From NCBI RefSeq assembly GCF_049897565.1, contig NZ_JAFCWM010000001.1:248001-312000 (forward strand): DNA of 64,000 nt, given 5' to 3'. The position numbers and the translations under genes were made by a program. This DNA is from JAFCUW01 sp049897565. GTDB taxonomy: Bacteria > Pseudomonadota > Gammaproteobacteria > Burkholderiales > Burkholderiaceae_D. Of the stretch, positions 36,012 to 46,106 are shown in pieces. The stretch's first letter is position 1, and every line of letters starts with the position of its first letter. The notes under the pieces are model-generated. The model saw nothing but the letters and a program-made list of their open reading frames with translations, was not told the origin of the DNA and did not search any database.

Positions 36012-36865
36012 CTCGCCGCTCCGTTGGTAAGTTGGCCCGGCAAAGCCGGAATGCCAATTTTTCCTGAAAATCCTGGACCATCGAAATCGGTGTATCCCCA
36101 CCCGGTTTCAAAGGGTCCCGAAATGCTCGGGTGGTTAATTTTTTCACGAATTGCCAGGTGATTTTCGAAGAATATTGTTTTCTGTCGGTTGTTCATGTTA
36201 GCTGTGAGCGCATCGGCCTCTGCTTGTGTTAAAGACTTGCCCAAGGATTCCTTTTTTCCGTTTTTCTTGAAATAAGTAATTGTGTCGGCGCGAGCATCCC
36301 CTTTGGGAATATTAAATACTATTTGCTCCCAGCCTCCTTCAAGATGGTGTTCCGGCAATCCCTGTTTTGTCTGACTAGAAGCCATCCCTGCCCAAGTATT
36401 CAGCCTCTCTCCTGCTTTGACATCATAGTTAGCAAACTGTCCATTGGCATTCCAGTCTGGCCAGACCCCGAGGTGCCGCCGCCAGGCTGCCTTAGGGTCA
36501 GGAGAGCTTTGCAGTTTCCTAAAAATTTCTTCCGAGATCCAACAATCGCTCATGCCGCGGCTACTTGGCGAAACGATTCGGTATAGTCGGGCAGGTCCGT
36601 GAATCACGTTTGCCCTCAATGTGTGAAATGACGCGATACTCTGATTGTTCAGATTCGGAAATTGATCGGCCGGTGTTCTATTGTTGCCTTTCGTGTCTCG
36701 ATGGGATGACATTCGAACTACTAACTGTCTCGCATTTAATGCCTCAACGGGACGATGAAAGCGGTCACCCGCCGAGGATAAATATCCCGGCTTCCGCTTG
36801 CGCATGAGGGCAATTGCATGGGATTCCGGGAGAACACCGCGATAGTGAATGTTCGCCGTATCTAG
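36008..36865 (-). pseudogene. T6SS effector, C-terminal (toxin) part, separated by IS insertion
   Basis: About 285 codons downstream of the IS. It begins at the junction codons LDTANIHYRGVLPESHAIALMRKRKPGYLSS, which continue the reading frame of the N-terminal part at 38082-38846 once the IS and one CTAG copy are removed. The toxin region contains GPARLYRIVSPSSRG, LNTWAGMASSQ and LEGGWEQIVF; this Arg ... S/Q ... E-Q order is reminiscent of ADP-ribosyltransferase folds, but that is a weak inference. A TTG at 36880 inside the IS end or an internal ATG (36805) could permit residual translation; no good ribosome site is seen. Confidence 0.85.
36862..36865. other. IS target-site duplication, left copy (CTAG)
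   Basis: CTAG immediately outside the left inverted repeat; same tetranucleotide at 38081-38084. A 4-bp YTAR duplication is typical of the IS5 group. Confidence 0.85.
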
Positions 36866-38080
36866 GGAAGCGCTGAACAATTGACGATTTCTGCGCAGTC
36901 GACGCGCGCAACAGAGCCGCGTTTTTGGGGTGCCTCAATTTTCATTCTCAAGCAGTCAAACCGGCGAATTTTGCCATTTTTGATGCATTTTCCCTGTGCT
37001 TCCGTCCTCAGGACGGAGCTCGGGTTTCAGAGACCCTAAATTGTCGGCCAGCCAGCACCAGATTAGCGAAGCCGAACAGCGTGAACAGTTGCGCGGTGTT
37101 TTTCGCCAGGCCACGATAGCGCGCCTTACGATGGCGGAAGAGGTTCTTCACAACGTGGAATGGATGCTCAACTTTCGCGCGAACGCTGGCCTTCAAGTGC
37201 TCCAGCTTTTCCGTCATGCGGCCGAGTTTGTTGTTGGGCAGCGCCTTGCGTTTGGAGCGCTTCATCGCGACGTGCCAGGTCACGCTTTTTCCAAGATTTT
37301 CTTCGCGTTTTTCGACGCTTTGGTAGCCGGCGTCGCCCATCGCCGCGACTTCATCACCATGCAGCAGTGCGTGTGCCTGCGTGACGTCCGACACGTTGCC
37401 GGCAGTGCCGATCACGGTGTGTACGAGGCCAGACGCCGAGTCCACACCGATGTGGGCTTTCAGCCCGAAGTGCCAGTCGTTACCCTTCTTGGACTGGTGC
37501 ATTTCTGGATCGCGTTTCTTGTCTTTGTTCTTGGTCGATGGAGGTGCCGCGATCAGCGTGGCATCGACGATCGTACCTTCCCGCATCATCAAACCCTGCG
37601 CTGCCAGGTGCCCGTTAATCGTCTCGAAGATCTTACGTGTGAGTTCATGGGTCTCAAGCAGTCGACGAAATTTCAAGAGCGTCGTCGCGTCCGGCGCCGA
37701 CTCGCGATTGAGGTCGATACCGACGAAGGCACGAATCGCCTGGCTGTCGTAGATCGCGTCTTCAATGCCTTCGTCAGACAGGCCGAAGCACTGCTGGGCC
37801 ACGTACATGCGCAGCATGCGCGCCAGTCCGATCGGCGGGCGGCCAGCGCCTTCTACCTTCGGATAGTGCGGCTCGATCAGTTCATGCAATTTCGACCAAG
37901 GCGTGACACTGTCGATCTTCGCGAGGAAGCGATCGCGCCGGGTCAGCTTCTTTTTGGCGGCGTATTCGAGGTCGGAAAAACTCTTCTGCATGATCAACTG
38001 GACGGTGGTCGCGATGGCATTATTGTCGCAGGTCTTGCCAGCGACCGGAACGGGTTCCGGAAGAATAAATCAGTGCTTCC
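36866..38080 (-). mobile_element. IS5-family insertion sequence (1215 bp)
   Basis: Ends carry an imperfect inverted repeat: left GGAAGCGCTGA (36866-36876) and right, read inward, GGAAGCACTGA (38080-38070), 10 of 11 matching. It is flanked by CTAG duplications and carries one transposase gene on the minus strand. About 140 bp of noncoding DNA follow the transposase stop, including a TCCGTCC/GGACGGA hairpin (37001-37017). The element sits inside a T6SS effector gene. Intact ends and frame suggest recent, possibly still mobile, insertion. Confidence 0.93.
37008..37991 (-). CDS. IS5-family DDE transposase
   Basis: 327 residues from ATG 37991 (MQKSFSDLEYAAKKK); a TTG six bases upstream is also in frame. 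The catalytic triad is visible: Asp in REGTIVDATLIAAP, Asp in AMGDAGYQSVEKR and Glu in RAKVEHPFHVVKNLF (the Y-R-K/E region). ADSASGL-like HIGVDSASGLVH follows IS5-group custom. Length and motifs are complete with no frameshift. Confidence 0.95.
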   Translation of the reverse strand: MQKSFSDLEYAAKKKLTRRDRFLAKIDSVTPWSKLHELIEPHYPKVEGAGRPPIGLARMLRMYVAQQCFGLSDEGIEDAIYDSQAIRAFVGIDLNRESAPDATTLLKFRRLLETHELTRKIFETINGHLAAQGLMMREGTIVDATLIAAPPSTKNKDKKRDPEMHQSKKGNDWHFGLKAHIGVDSASGLVHTVIGTAGNVSDVTQAHALLHGDEVAAMGDAGYQSVEKREENLGKSVTWHVAMKRSKRKALPNNKLGRMTEKLEHLKASVRAKVEHPFHVVKNLFRHRKARYRGLAKNTAQLFTLFGFANLVLAGRQFRVSETRAPS

Positions 38081-38846
38081 CTAGAATGGCATGTTGCTTC
38101 GTCAATATCTGAAGCTCTAGTTTTGCAATTACTTTATCGACAAGCCGTTGGGTTGGTTGGAGCGCAGCTCCAATGTATTTGTCGGCGACTTCGCGGACGC
38201 TTTTCACTTGCTCTAGCGCTGCCTTGGCCTTCGCGCTAATAACGGGAATAGCGTTGACGCGGCTCGCAAGCGTATCGAGCACCTTGATTCCTCGATCGAA
38301 TGCCGCCATCACGGCAGCCGTATTGATCTTCCCGCGCAGCGACTTCAACTCATCTGCCAGCCATTGGAAAACTTCGTCGACTCGTTTCGACTTCAGGAAA
38401 AGCTGTACATCTCTACGCCTTAGGAAAGTTATCACCCAGGTCATTGCGCCATTCAATGCTTTCTCAACTGCTAGTCCGCCCTCGCGGCGGATGAAGGCGA
38501 AGAAGATCTTTAAGACTCCTTTCGCAAGCGATCCCAAGCTTGGAAACAGACCAATTAAAGTCAGGAGCAAGGAAACCCATGTCCAAGAGTCTGCGGGTGC
38601 CTTGCCGATCTTTTTGCAGTCAGCAATAAGGTCCCTAATGTCGCAGACCTGATCGATGAGCGGAATCATCGATATGCCTGCGTCCACCAAAATTTGTCCC
38701 GTAGTGCGGTTCTCGTTGAAGTCGCCTTCCACCGCCTCCCAGAACCATACAAACGGATTCGAGCTGGCCTCATGTTTGGGTTCGGGTTCGTTCGTTGCCC
38801 ACGCAAGGGCATCCCTCAATTGTGTTGTTTGGACGACTTCAGCCAT
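38070..38846 (-). pseudogene. T6SS effector, N-terminal part, truncated by IS insertion
   Basis: 258 codons as it stands; the last three (GKH) come from the IS. The region VWFWEAVEGDFNENRTTGQILVDAGISMIPLIDQVCDIRDLIADC is the N-terminal signature of a common T6SS effector class with a membrane-associated segment (LLLTLIGLFPSLGSLAKGVL). It is followed by coiled helices. It begins 47 bp downstream of the vgrG stop, which implies delivery on that VgrG. Together with 36008-36865 it makes about 540 residues. Confidence 0.88.
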
Positions 38847-38893
38847 TAGGGTCAGCCTCGGGAAAGGTTTTTAACGCGGGACGCAAAAGTGGA

Positions 38894-41683
38894 TTAGTTG
38901 TTCGCTATTTTTTCGAGCGCTGATGCTGGATCTTCTTTGGTGGGCTTTCGTGGCTTGTAGAACACCTTTTTGACTGGTTTGTTGAGAACGTTGTCATGGC
39001 GCGCCTTGCCGCTTGAGTCGAGCGTGCCGGTCAGCACGCCGCCTTTTTCCAAATGAATCTCGTAGTCCGCTCCCCCGACTCCCTCACCGGTTTCTGGATC
39101 GAGATAGTGCAGCGCGATCCAGTGAGATTCGGTTTGCGTTTCGCTTGGAAGATTCGCCAGGTTTGCGCCTTTGCGACCGCCACGATCGAAAAGATGCTGC
39201 CCGCCCTTGACTGTAAAATTTCCTGGGCATGCGAAGGTGATGTTGCCGCCCTCGAGCGTGATGGCCGACTGGCCAGCCTGGACCACGATCTTTTCCTTGG
39301 CGCGGATCTCGATCGAATCGTTGACCGAGATGACCGTAATGGCCTTGTCGGCAAGGATCTCGAGTTGGTCGGTGTGCGATTGCAGCGACAACTGGCCATT
39401 GCCGGCGAAGGCCTGGATACCGCCGGAGTGCGTGAAGAATGAAGCAGCGCCGCCTGCGACGGACGCGACCGTATGGCCGGCGGTGTAGTGCGTGTCGGAT
39501 TGCGTCGTCCAGTGCACGTGCTGGCCGGCATACAACACCGTCGACGCCGGCGTTGCCCAGTTGATGGTGCTGGCCGAATCCATCAGCATCAGCGGGGCGC
39601 CGAACTTCTCCACCGGCTTGGACGAATCGGGATCCCTGCTGCCTGGCTTCGCTTTGAAGGCGCCGTCGTGCTTTCCCTTTTCCTGCGGATCGAGCAAGTC
39701 GATGAACTTTTTCTGAGCCTCCAGTCCATCCTTGCTGGTCAGCGCATTTTGCTGAACCGCGGCATCAGCCAGCGCCTTGCTCAGTTCGGATGCGCCTTTC
39801 ATCGCCGAGATGGCTTCGGCCGCATCGAGCTGTGTCGAGCCGGCGCCACTGCCATTTCCGCTGCGCCCCGCCGTCGAGATCAGCACGCCGTCGCCGCCGC
39901 GCACCACACCCCATGCATCGGTGCGCAGTTCGAATCCGCTGCCGCGGTAGTTGCCGCGCTGGGCGGAGCCAGCCGGCTGCTGGACGATATAGCCCAGATT
40001 GAGCTGGGTCGCCGCCGTGCTGGTTGCCAGTCGCGTGCGCAGTTGTGACTGGGTGTCGTCGATCTGCCATTGGTTGTACCCGCCGCCATCAAAGTTGCGG
40101 CTGTGGATGCCAGACAGCACGCCGGCATGGTTGGCACTCGCATCGACGCCGGCAGAGTAGGGCGGCTCGTCATTGCCGGTGTACAGCTGCGACACGATGA
40201 GCGGCCGGTCGATGTCGCCTTCGACGAAGTCGACCAGCACCTCGGTGCCGATACGCGGCGTGAACTGGGTGCCCCAGTTGGGGCCGGCAAGCGCTTCTGC
40301 CACCCGCACCCAGGCGCCTGAGGCATCATTGCCGGGGGCATTGCCGCTTGGATCGGTGTTGTGCGCGGCGCCGCCGGCATTCGGGCTCGTCCCGCGCTGC
40401 CAGGCAAACTGGATCTTGACCTGATGGTCGCGACCGGTTGTCGCTACCGCACCCGGCAGCCCAACCACCAACGCCGTCTGGGAGCCTACTGCGATGCTGC
40501 GGCGCGCCCTGATTGCGGCGGGAACGATGGCCGCGGCCTCGCGCACGCAGCCGAAACTGTTGCGATAGATGCCGTTTTCGAGCTGATGCTGCGTGGCGCG
40601 CGCCAGCGCCGGCTCAAAATTGTTGCGCGCTTCGTGGACTACCCAAAGCACGGTGTAACGTTCATCGCCGAAACGCTCATGCTGGGTCAGCTGGAAGGCA
40701 TGTCCGGCGGCCATCTGGCGCACCGCGCCGGCGCCTTCGCATTGCTTATTGTCGAGCTCGTGCGATTGCAGCACCAGTTCGCTATGCGCCTGTGCAGCCA
40801 TCGCATCGGCGTGGCGCCGCTCGTCGCTGCCGTCGTGCATCGCCAGCACCGGCAATTCGCCGGCGTCGAGGCCGGACACGCGCTCAGCGGCAGGGGCGAT
40901 GAGCTCGTCGGGATGCCAGCTGCTGCTGGTCACCGAATTGGGGGCGATCCGGCGCACCGCGGCGAACTGGTCGATCGCATCTTGCGTGTCGGTCGCGCGC
41001 ACGCCTTGGAAGCGCAGGTCGGCATCGCCGGGCACGTCCGGAACAACCGCCTTGCTGTCGAAGATGACGAACTTGTGTTTCGCCTGCGAGGTCGAAGAAG
41101 AGGTGTCGGACTGCTCATGCTCGAAACGCCAGCTGAGGCCCTCGGACGCCAGGACGCGCTGCAGGAAATCGAAGTCGGTCTCGCGGTACTGCGTGCAAAT
41201 CGGCCGTGGCGCGAGCGGCTGGCCGATGTCGCATTCGAGCCGAACCTGCGGGTAGTCGGCCAGCAGCTCGATGGCGATTTCCTGCGCGTTCTTGTCCTGG
41301 AAGATGTAATTGTCGCTGCGTTCGCGCAACAGGTGCAGCGCCGGTTCGAGCCGCAGCCGGTAGCGCGCCACGCCGCCGTCGGCGCCCACCCAGCCGGCGG
41401 CGGTGCAGATGCCATGCCAGGCGCGGCGGCTGCCATCGGCCTGCAGCAGCTTGATGGTGATCTCTTCGCCAAGAAACTGGTCGAGTTCGAGGTCGGTCGA
41501 TACGCTGAGCGCGTCGACGTCGAAGCAGAACAGCTCGTTGACAGCTTCGCGGCCGGTGAAGCGTTCGGCCATCAGCGATTCAGGCAACGTCGAGTCTTGC
41601 GCGGTGGCCAGCGTGATCAGCCGGGCGTTCTGGCTCAGGCCGGTGCCAAAAAAGCCGAGTGCGGAGATGAGGGGCGCCGACAT
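38894..41683 (-). CDS. vgrG: T6SS spike protein VgrG with C-terminal extension
   Basis: 929 residues. N-terminal gp27/gp44-like region (about 25-420; RYRLRLEPALHLLRERSDNYIFQ, CTQYRETDFDFLQRVLASEGLSWRFE), OB-fold spike (HQVKIQFAWQRG, WVRVAEALAGPNWGTQFTPRIGTEVLVDFVEGDIDRP), DUF2345 beta-helix (about 690-840; IEIRAKEKIVVQAGQSAITLEGGNITF), then a transthyretin-like domain WIALHYLDPETGEGVGGADYEI typical of effector-loading VgrG. It ends just before the effector gene and overlaps the tssK stop by one base. Confidence 0.95.
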   Translation of the reverse strand: MSAPLISALGFFGTGLSQNARLITLATAQDSTLPESLMAERFTGREAVNELFCFDVDALSVSTDLELDQFLGEEITIKLLQADGSRRAWHGICTAAGWVGADGGVARYRLRLEPALHLLRERSDNYIFQDKNAQEIAIELLADYPQVRLECDIGQPLAPRPICTQYRETDFDFLQRVLASEGLSWRFEHEQSDTSSSTSQAKHKFVIFDSKAVVPDVPGDADLRFQGVRATDTQDAIDQFAAVRRIAPNSVTSSSWHPDELIAPAAERVSGLDAGELPVLAMHDGSDERRHADAMAAQAHSELVLQSHELDNKQCEGAGAVRQMAAGHAFQLTQHERFGDERYTVLWVVHEARNNFEPALARATQHQLENGIYRNSFGCVREAAAIVPAAIRARRSIAVGSQTALVVGLPGAVATTGRDHQVKIQFAWQRGTSPNAGGAAHNTDPSGNAPGNDASGAWVRVAEALAGPNWGTQFTPRIGTEVLVDFVEGDIDRPLIVSQLYTGNDEPPYSAGVDASANHAGVLSGIHSRNFDGGGYNQWQIDDTQSQLRTRLATSTAATQLNLGYIVQQPAGSAQRGNYRGSGFELRTDAWGVVRGGDGVLISTAGRSGNGSGAGSTQLDAAEAISAMKGASELSKALADAAVQQNALTSKDGLEAQKKFIDLLDPQEKGKHDGAFKAKPGSRDPDSSKPVEKFGAPLMLMDSASTINWATPASTVLYAGQHVHWTTQSDTHYTAGHTVASVAGGAASFFTHSGGIQAFAGNGQLSLQSHTDQLEILADKAITVISVNDSIEIRAKEKIVVQAGQSAITLEGGNITFACPGNFTVKGGQHLFDRGGRKGANLANLPSETQTESHWIALHYLDPETGEGVGGADYEIHLEKGGVLTGTLDSSGKARHDNVLNKPVKKVFYKPRKPTKEDPASALEKIANN

Positions 41684-43029
41684 CAGGAAGCAACCGCCAC
41701 TAGTTCGAGCTTCAGGTCGCGCATTCCGGACGGCACGTAGACCGCGATCGACTGCGCCTGCAACATGCGCTCGTACATCGGCCCTTTGCTGTCGAGCGTG
41801 AAATAGCAGGTGTCGGGGCGCACCGGCACCGCGGCCGGCACTTGCGGCGCATGCTGCAGCCGCACGCCGGGCATCGCGGAAAGCACGAACTTGTCCACAT
41901 CATCCGGCGCGCCAACCTTAAAGCGCAGCGGCACCACGTCGACCAGCTCGAGCGCCGGCATGTCGGCCGAGACCGCCAGGTAGAAGGCGGTGCGCTCGTC
42001 GATCTTGCCGGAGTCGAGCACGCCGTGGTGATACGACGGCCGCGTCTCGGTCAAGGTAATGGCGAAGTATTTCGACGAGATGACGGTGTCGAGCAGCTCG
42101 CGGATGATCAGGTGCAGCTGGGCAAACGAGGGCCCGGGATCGGCATGCTGGTAGGCCGGCAAGTCGGCCAGTACATAGTTCTTAGAAAACGTCATCAGCG
42201 AGCCGGCTAGGCCGAGCAGCTGCTGGTACAGCCGCTCCGGGTGAAAGGTCGGGTGCTGGAAGTAATGGGTCAGCGACGCGAACGCCGAGCTGGCCGTGTG
42301 CAGCAGCCAGAAGGTCGACATGTCGCCCGAGCGGTACTCGATGACGTTCTTGCTCGGCTCGCGGTGATGGCCATGCAGGGCGCTGACCTTTGCCTGCAGC
42401 GCGTCCATCAGCCGGCGCAATTGCAAAATCAGCAGCGGCGCACTGCGGATCGACAGGCTCGGCGGGATGAAGGTCGGATCGACCTCGAAGCCGCCGGTCG
42501 ACACACGGCGCAGCCGCACCAGCGGAAAGTTGACGTAGGAGTCGCGCGGTTCGGTTTCCGACACCAGGCGCAGGGTTTTCTTCAGGTACGTCAGTTCGGC
42601 CAGCGCCGCCTGGGTGTACAGGTCGGGCGTTTCGCTGGTTCGCTGGGCGTAGCGGGCGCTGTTGTTGGTCTGGCCGGCTGGCGTGAAGTTGCCGCCGAAG
42701 TGCTTCAGCGCCGGCAGGGCGGCGTGGAAGGTGACGGTCTGGCCGGGGCCGATTTCGCTCAGGTCGACCGCTTCGGGCAGGCCGTCGTTGCCGGGCGCGT
42801 TGTAAATTTCGCCATCGGGGAACACTAGCGACAGCTCGAGCACGCGCAAGGTGTTGCTGGCCAGCGCTTCGCGGTCGAACTGGGCGTGGCCAACGCCCCA
42901 GGCGTAGGGGTGCAGCGCCTTGATGCTCTCGTGCAGCCGGTGCTCGTGGTACTGGTCTTGTTGCTGGAAATGTTGCGGCCGCAGGAACAGCCCTTCGCCC
43001 CACAAGACTTTGCTCGCAGTACTCATCAT
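41683..43029 (-). CDS. tssK: T6SS baseplate protein TssK
   Basis: 448 residues from ATG 43029 or 43026 (start MMSTASKVLWGEGLFLRPQHFQQQDQYHE is the family hallmark). TssK links the baseplate wedge (TssE/F/G) to the TssJLM membrane complex. The middle RRVSTGGFEVDPTFIPPSLSI and C-terminal region VYVPSGMRDLKLELVAV agree. It is divergent from tssF (179-bp gap), so the two operons may share regulatory DNA. Confidence 0.96.
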   Translation of the reverse strand: MMSTASKVLWGEGLFLRPQHFQQQDQYHEHRLHESIKALHPYAWGVGHAQFDREALASNTLRVLELSLVFPDGEIYNAPGNDGLPEAVDLSEIGPGQTVTFHAALPALKHFGGNFTPAGQTNNSARYAQRTSETPDLYTQAALAELTYLKKTLRLVSETEPRDSYVNFPLVRLRRVSTGGFEVDPTFIPPSLSIRSAPLLILQLRRLMDALQAKVSALHGHHREPSKNVIEYRSGDMSTFWLLHTASSAFASLTHYFQHPTFHPERLYQQLLGLAGSLMTFSKNYVLADLPAYQHADPGPSFAQLHLIIRELLDTVISSKYFAITLTETRPSYHHGVLDSGKIDERTAFYLAVSADMPALELVDVVPLRFKVGAPDDVDKFVLSAMPGVRLQHAPQVPAAVPVRPDTCYFTLDSKGPMYERMLQAQSIAVYVPSGMRDLKLELVAVAS

Positions 43030-43208
43030 GATCCTTGGTTCGGGAGGGAGGAGGCGCGTCGGCGCCGCATAGTGTCTTGATCCAAGAAACCATTTCACCG
43101 GGAAATTGCTTGCCTGCTTTTGTTCTCGATCAAGCCAAACGAGTTCGGGAGGCAATAAATTCGACATCTGGCGCCGCTGTTGCGGGCGAAAAATGGAGCG
43201 GACACATC

Positions 43209-45053
43209 GTGGAAGAATTGCTGCCCTACTACGAACGCGAACTGGGCTTTTTGCGCCGCTACTCGCGCGAGTTCTCCGAGCGCTATCCTAAGATTGCCGG
43301 GAGGCTGCTGATCGCCGGGGAGGTATGCGAAGATCCGCACATCGAGCGCATGATCGAGTCGTTCGCGTTGCTCAACGCGCGCGTGTCGAAGCGGCTCGAC
43401 GACGACTATCCGCAGTTTACCGAGGCGCTGTTCCAGGTGCTGTACCCGCACTACCTGCGGCCGTTCCCGTCGTGCTCGATTGCGCATTTCGACTGCAGCG
43501 GCGGCGCCGTCCAGCTGACCGCGGCCAGCGAAATCCCGCGCGGCACGGAAATGACGTCGCGCCCGGTACAGGGGACAATCTGCGTTTTCCGCACGTCATA
43601 TCCGATCACGGTCGCGCCGATTGAACTCAATCGCGCAACGTTTTCGGCGATCCTGGAAGCGCCCGAGGCAGCACAGGCGCCGGCCGGCGCCAGTTCCTGC
43701 CTCAGCCTGACGCTGCAGACCACCACCGACCAGGTGTCGCTCGCCCAGCTCGGCGTGGCGTCGCTGCGCGTGTTTATCGATGGCGAGCCATCGTTTTGCG
43801 CGGCCTTGCGCGACGCGCTGTTCATGCGCGCGGTGAAAGCCTACGCCGAGGCCGATGGCAGCGGACGCTGGATCGCGCTGCCGGCGATTCCCGTCAAGCC
43901 GGCCGGCTTCGCCGAGGAAGACGCGCTGATCAGCTTTTCCGCCCGCTCGCAACCGGCATACCGGCTGCTGACGGAGTATTTCTGCTTTCCCGAAAAGTTC
44001 AACTTTTTCGATATCGACCTGGCCACCATCTCCGCCGCTTTGCCGGCCGGCACCCGAAAGGTGACCTTGCACCTGGCGCTGGCGGGACTGCGGACCGACT
44101 CGAACACGGCGCGCATGCTCGGTACGCTGTCGGCCAACAACGTGCTGCTGGGCTGCACGCCGGTGATCAACCTGTTCAGCCAGCGCGGCGAGCCGATCCG
44201 GCTGACCCACACCTGCGAAAGTTACCCGGTGCTGGCCGATGGGCGCCGCGCGTTCGCCTACGAAATTCACTCGATCGACTCCGTGCGGCTGGTGCGGCAG
44301 ACGCCGCAGGGCGAGTCGGTAGTCGATTTCGGCCCGTTCTATTCGTTACGCCACGGCCAAACGCCGGAGAAAAATGGCCACTACTGGGTCTTGCGGCGCG
44401 ACGACGCGCTGTCAGAAAAAAGTCCCGGCTTCGAAACCGCGATCTCTATCGTCGACATCGATTTCGACCCGGCCGAAGTGGAAACCGACACGCTCAGCAT
44501 TGACCTGACCTGCACCAACCGCGACTTGCCGGCGTCGCTGACGTACGGCGTGCGCGGCGGCGACCTGTTCTTGCCGGGCGGCTCGCACATCCGCGCGGTC
44601 AGCTTCCTGCGCAAGCCGAGCCCGACGTACCGCTTCCCTCGCGGGCGCGGCGCGCACTGGCGGCTGATCTCGCACTTGTCGCTGAACCACCTTTCGCTGT
44701 CCGGCGGCGGACTGGAGGCGTTTCGCGAAATGCTGACCTTGTACGACTTGCCGCGCTCGCCCATCTCGCAGCGCCAGATCAGCGGCATCGACGCGATTGC
44801 CCACAAGCCCGCCAATGCCTGGCTGCCCGGCAATCCTTTTCCGTGCCTGGTGCGCGGCGTCGAAGTGCGGCTGACGATCGACGAAGAGGCGTTTGTCGGC
44901 AGCGGCATCCATGCATTCGCCCACATCGTCGAGCGATTCCTCGGCCTGTACGTGCATGCCAACAGCTTCACCCAGCTGGTGGTCGTATCGAAGAAGAACG
45001 GGGAGGAACTGTTGCGATGCTCACCACGAAGCGGCGATTTGAACCTGGTGTAA
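43209..45053 (+). CDS. tssF: T6SS baseplate wedge protein TssF
   Basis: 614 residues from GTG 43209. The start VEELLPYYERELGFLRRYSREFSERYP is the family N-terminus (with Met for Val), which overrules the longer open frame from 43035; GGAG at 43195-43198 is 10 bases ahead. Other conserved blocks are FTEALFQVLYPHYLRPFPS and GGALE-like LSLSGGGLEAFREMLTLYDL. The 3' end overlaps tssG by 37 bases. Confidence 0.95.
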   Translation: MEELLPYYERELGFLRRYSREFSERYPKIAGRLLIAGEVCEDPHIERMIESFALLNARVSKRLDDDYPQFTEALFQVLYPHYLRPFPSCSIAHFDCSGGAVQLTAASEIPRGTEMTSRPVQGTICVFRTSYPITVAPIELNRATFSAILEAPEAAQAPAGASSCLSLTLQTTTDQVSLAQLGVASLRVFIDGEPSFCAALRDALFMRAVKAYAEADGSGRWIALPAIPVKPAGFAEEDALISFSARSQPAYRLLTEYFCFPEKFNFFDIDLATISAALPAGTRKVTLHLALAGLRTDSNTARMLGTLSANNVLLGCTPVINLFSQRGEPIRLTHTCESYPVLADGRRAFAYEIHSIDSVRLVRQTPQGESVVDFGPFYSLRHGQTPEKNGHYWVLRRDDALSEKSPGFETAISIVDIDFDPAEVETDTLSIDLTCTNRDLPASLTYGVRGGDLFLPGGSHIRAVSFLRKPSPTYRFPRGRGAHWRLISHLSLNHLSLSGGGLEAFREMLTLYDLPRSPISQRQISGIDAIAHKPANAWLPGNPFPCLVRGVEVRLTIDEEAFVGSGIHAFAHIVERFLGLYVHANSFTQLVVVSKKNGEELLRCSPRSGDLNLV

Positions 45054-46102
45054 TCGAGCGGCTGTTCGCCGAGCCGCATCGCTTCGAGTATTTCCAGGCG
45101 GTGCGGATGCTGGAGTTGTGGCTCAAGCGTCACGGCGTGCCGCATGAAGGCGCGGTGGCCAATTTCCTGCGCTTCCAGAATTCTGTCTCGCTCAACTTTC
45201 CGCCGAGCCAGATCGAAGCTGTGCAGCCGGAGCCGCGCGACCTGCCGCGCGACGCCAAGTCGCTCGGCGAGGCGCTGCAGCGCGCCGAACTGAAATACAT
45301 CCGCGTCACGCCCGCCTTCATGGGCATGCTGGGCATGGCCGGCACCTTGCCGGCGCACTACACCGAACGCATTGCCGCCCACCAGCTGTTCGACAAGGAT
45401 GAAGGGCCACGCGCCTTTGTCGACACGTTTTCGAATCGCGCCCTGGCGCTGTTCTACGAAGCTTGGAAAAAGTATCGGCTGGAACTGAAGTACCAGCTCG
45501 ACGGCAAGGACCAGTTCCTGCCGCTGCTGCTGGCGCTCGCCGGCGTCGGCCACACCTCCTTGCAGCGGCGCATGGACGACGCCGATGGCGAAGGGCTGCG
45601 CGACGAGTCGCTCGGCTACTTCTGCGGCGCGCTGCTGCACCGGCCGACGTCGGCCGGCTCAATCGCGCGCGTGATGGCCGAGTATTTTGGCGTGCCGGTC
45701 GTCATAAGGCAATTCGTCGGCAACTGGTACGCGATGCCGCTGGAGCAGCAGAGCAACCTTGGCGGCGCCAACGCCGTGCTGGGCGCCGGCGCGGTCGTCG
45801 GCGCGCGCGCGTGGCAGCGCGACTTGCGCCTGCGGCTGACGGTCGGGCCGCTCGCGCGCGCCAACTTCGTCGCTTTCCTGCCGGGCGGCAAGGCGGCGCG
45901 CGTGCTGGCCAAGATGCTGACGATGTTTACCGGCCTCACGTTGGAATACGAAGTAGAACTTGTGCTGCGCGCCGCCGACGTGCACTGCGTGGAGTTGCGA
46001 TCGGAGCGCGAAGGCGGCTTGCTCGGCTGGGATACATTCCTCGGCGACAGCGCCGGCGGCGCCGACCGGCGCGACGTGCGCTACGAAATCAACGCTATCT
46101 AA
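45017..46102 (+). CDS. tssG: T6SS baseplate wedge protein TssG
   Basis: 361 residues. Signatures: EPHRFEYFQAVRMLELW near residue 20, VRFRNS-like NFLRFQNSVSLNFPPSQIEAV, and YTERIAAHQLFDKDEGPRAFVDTFSNRALALFYEAWKKYRL. TssG pairs with TssF in the wedge. A 34-bp perfect hairpin follows the stop by 4 bases. No further T6SS core gene lies on this strand. Confidence 0.95.
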   Translation: MLTTKRRFEPGVIERLFAEPHRFEYFQAVRMLELWLKRHGVPHEGAVANFLRFQNSVSLNFPPSQIEAVQPEPRDLPRDAKSLGEALQRAELKYIRVTPAFMGMLGMAGTLPAHYTERIAAHQLFDKDEGPRAFVDTFSNRALALFYEAWKKYRLELKYQLDGKDQFLPLLLALAGVGHTSLQRRMDDADGEGLRDESLGYFCGALLHRPTSAGSIARVMAEYFGVPVVIRQFVGNWYAMPLEQQSNLGGANAVLGAGAVVGARAWQRDLRLRLTVGPLARANFVAFLPGGKAARVLAKMLTMFTGLTLEYEVELVLRAADVHCVELRSEREGGLLGWDTFLGDSAGGADRRDVRYEINAI

Positions 46103-46106
46103 ACGC

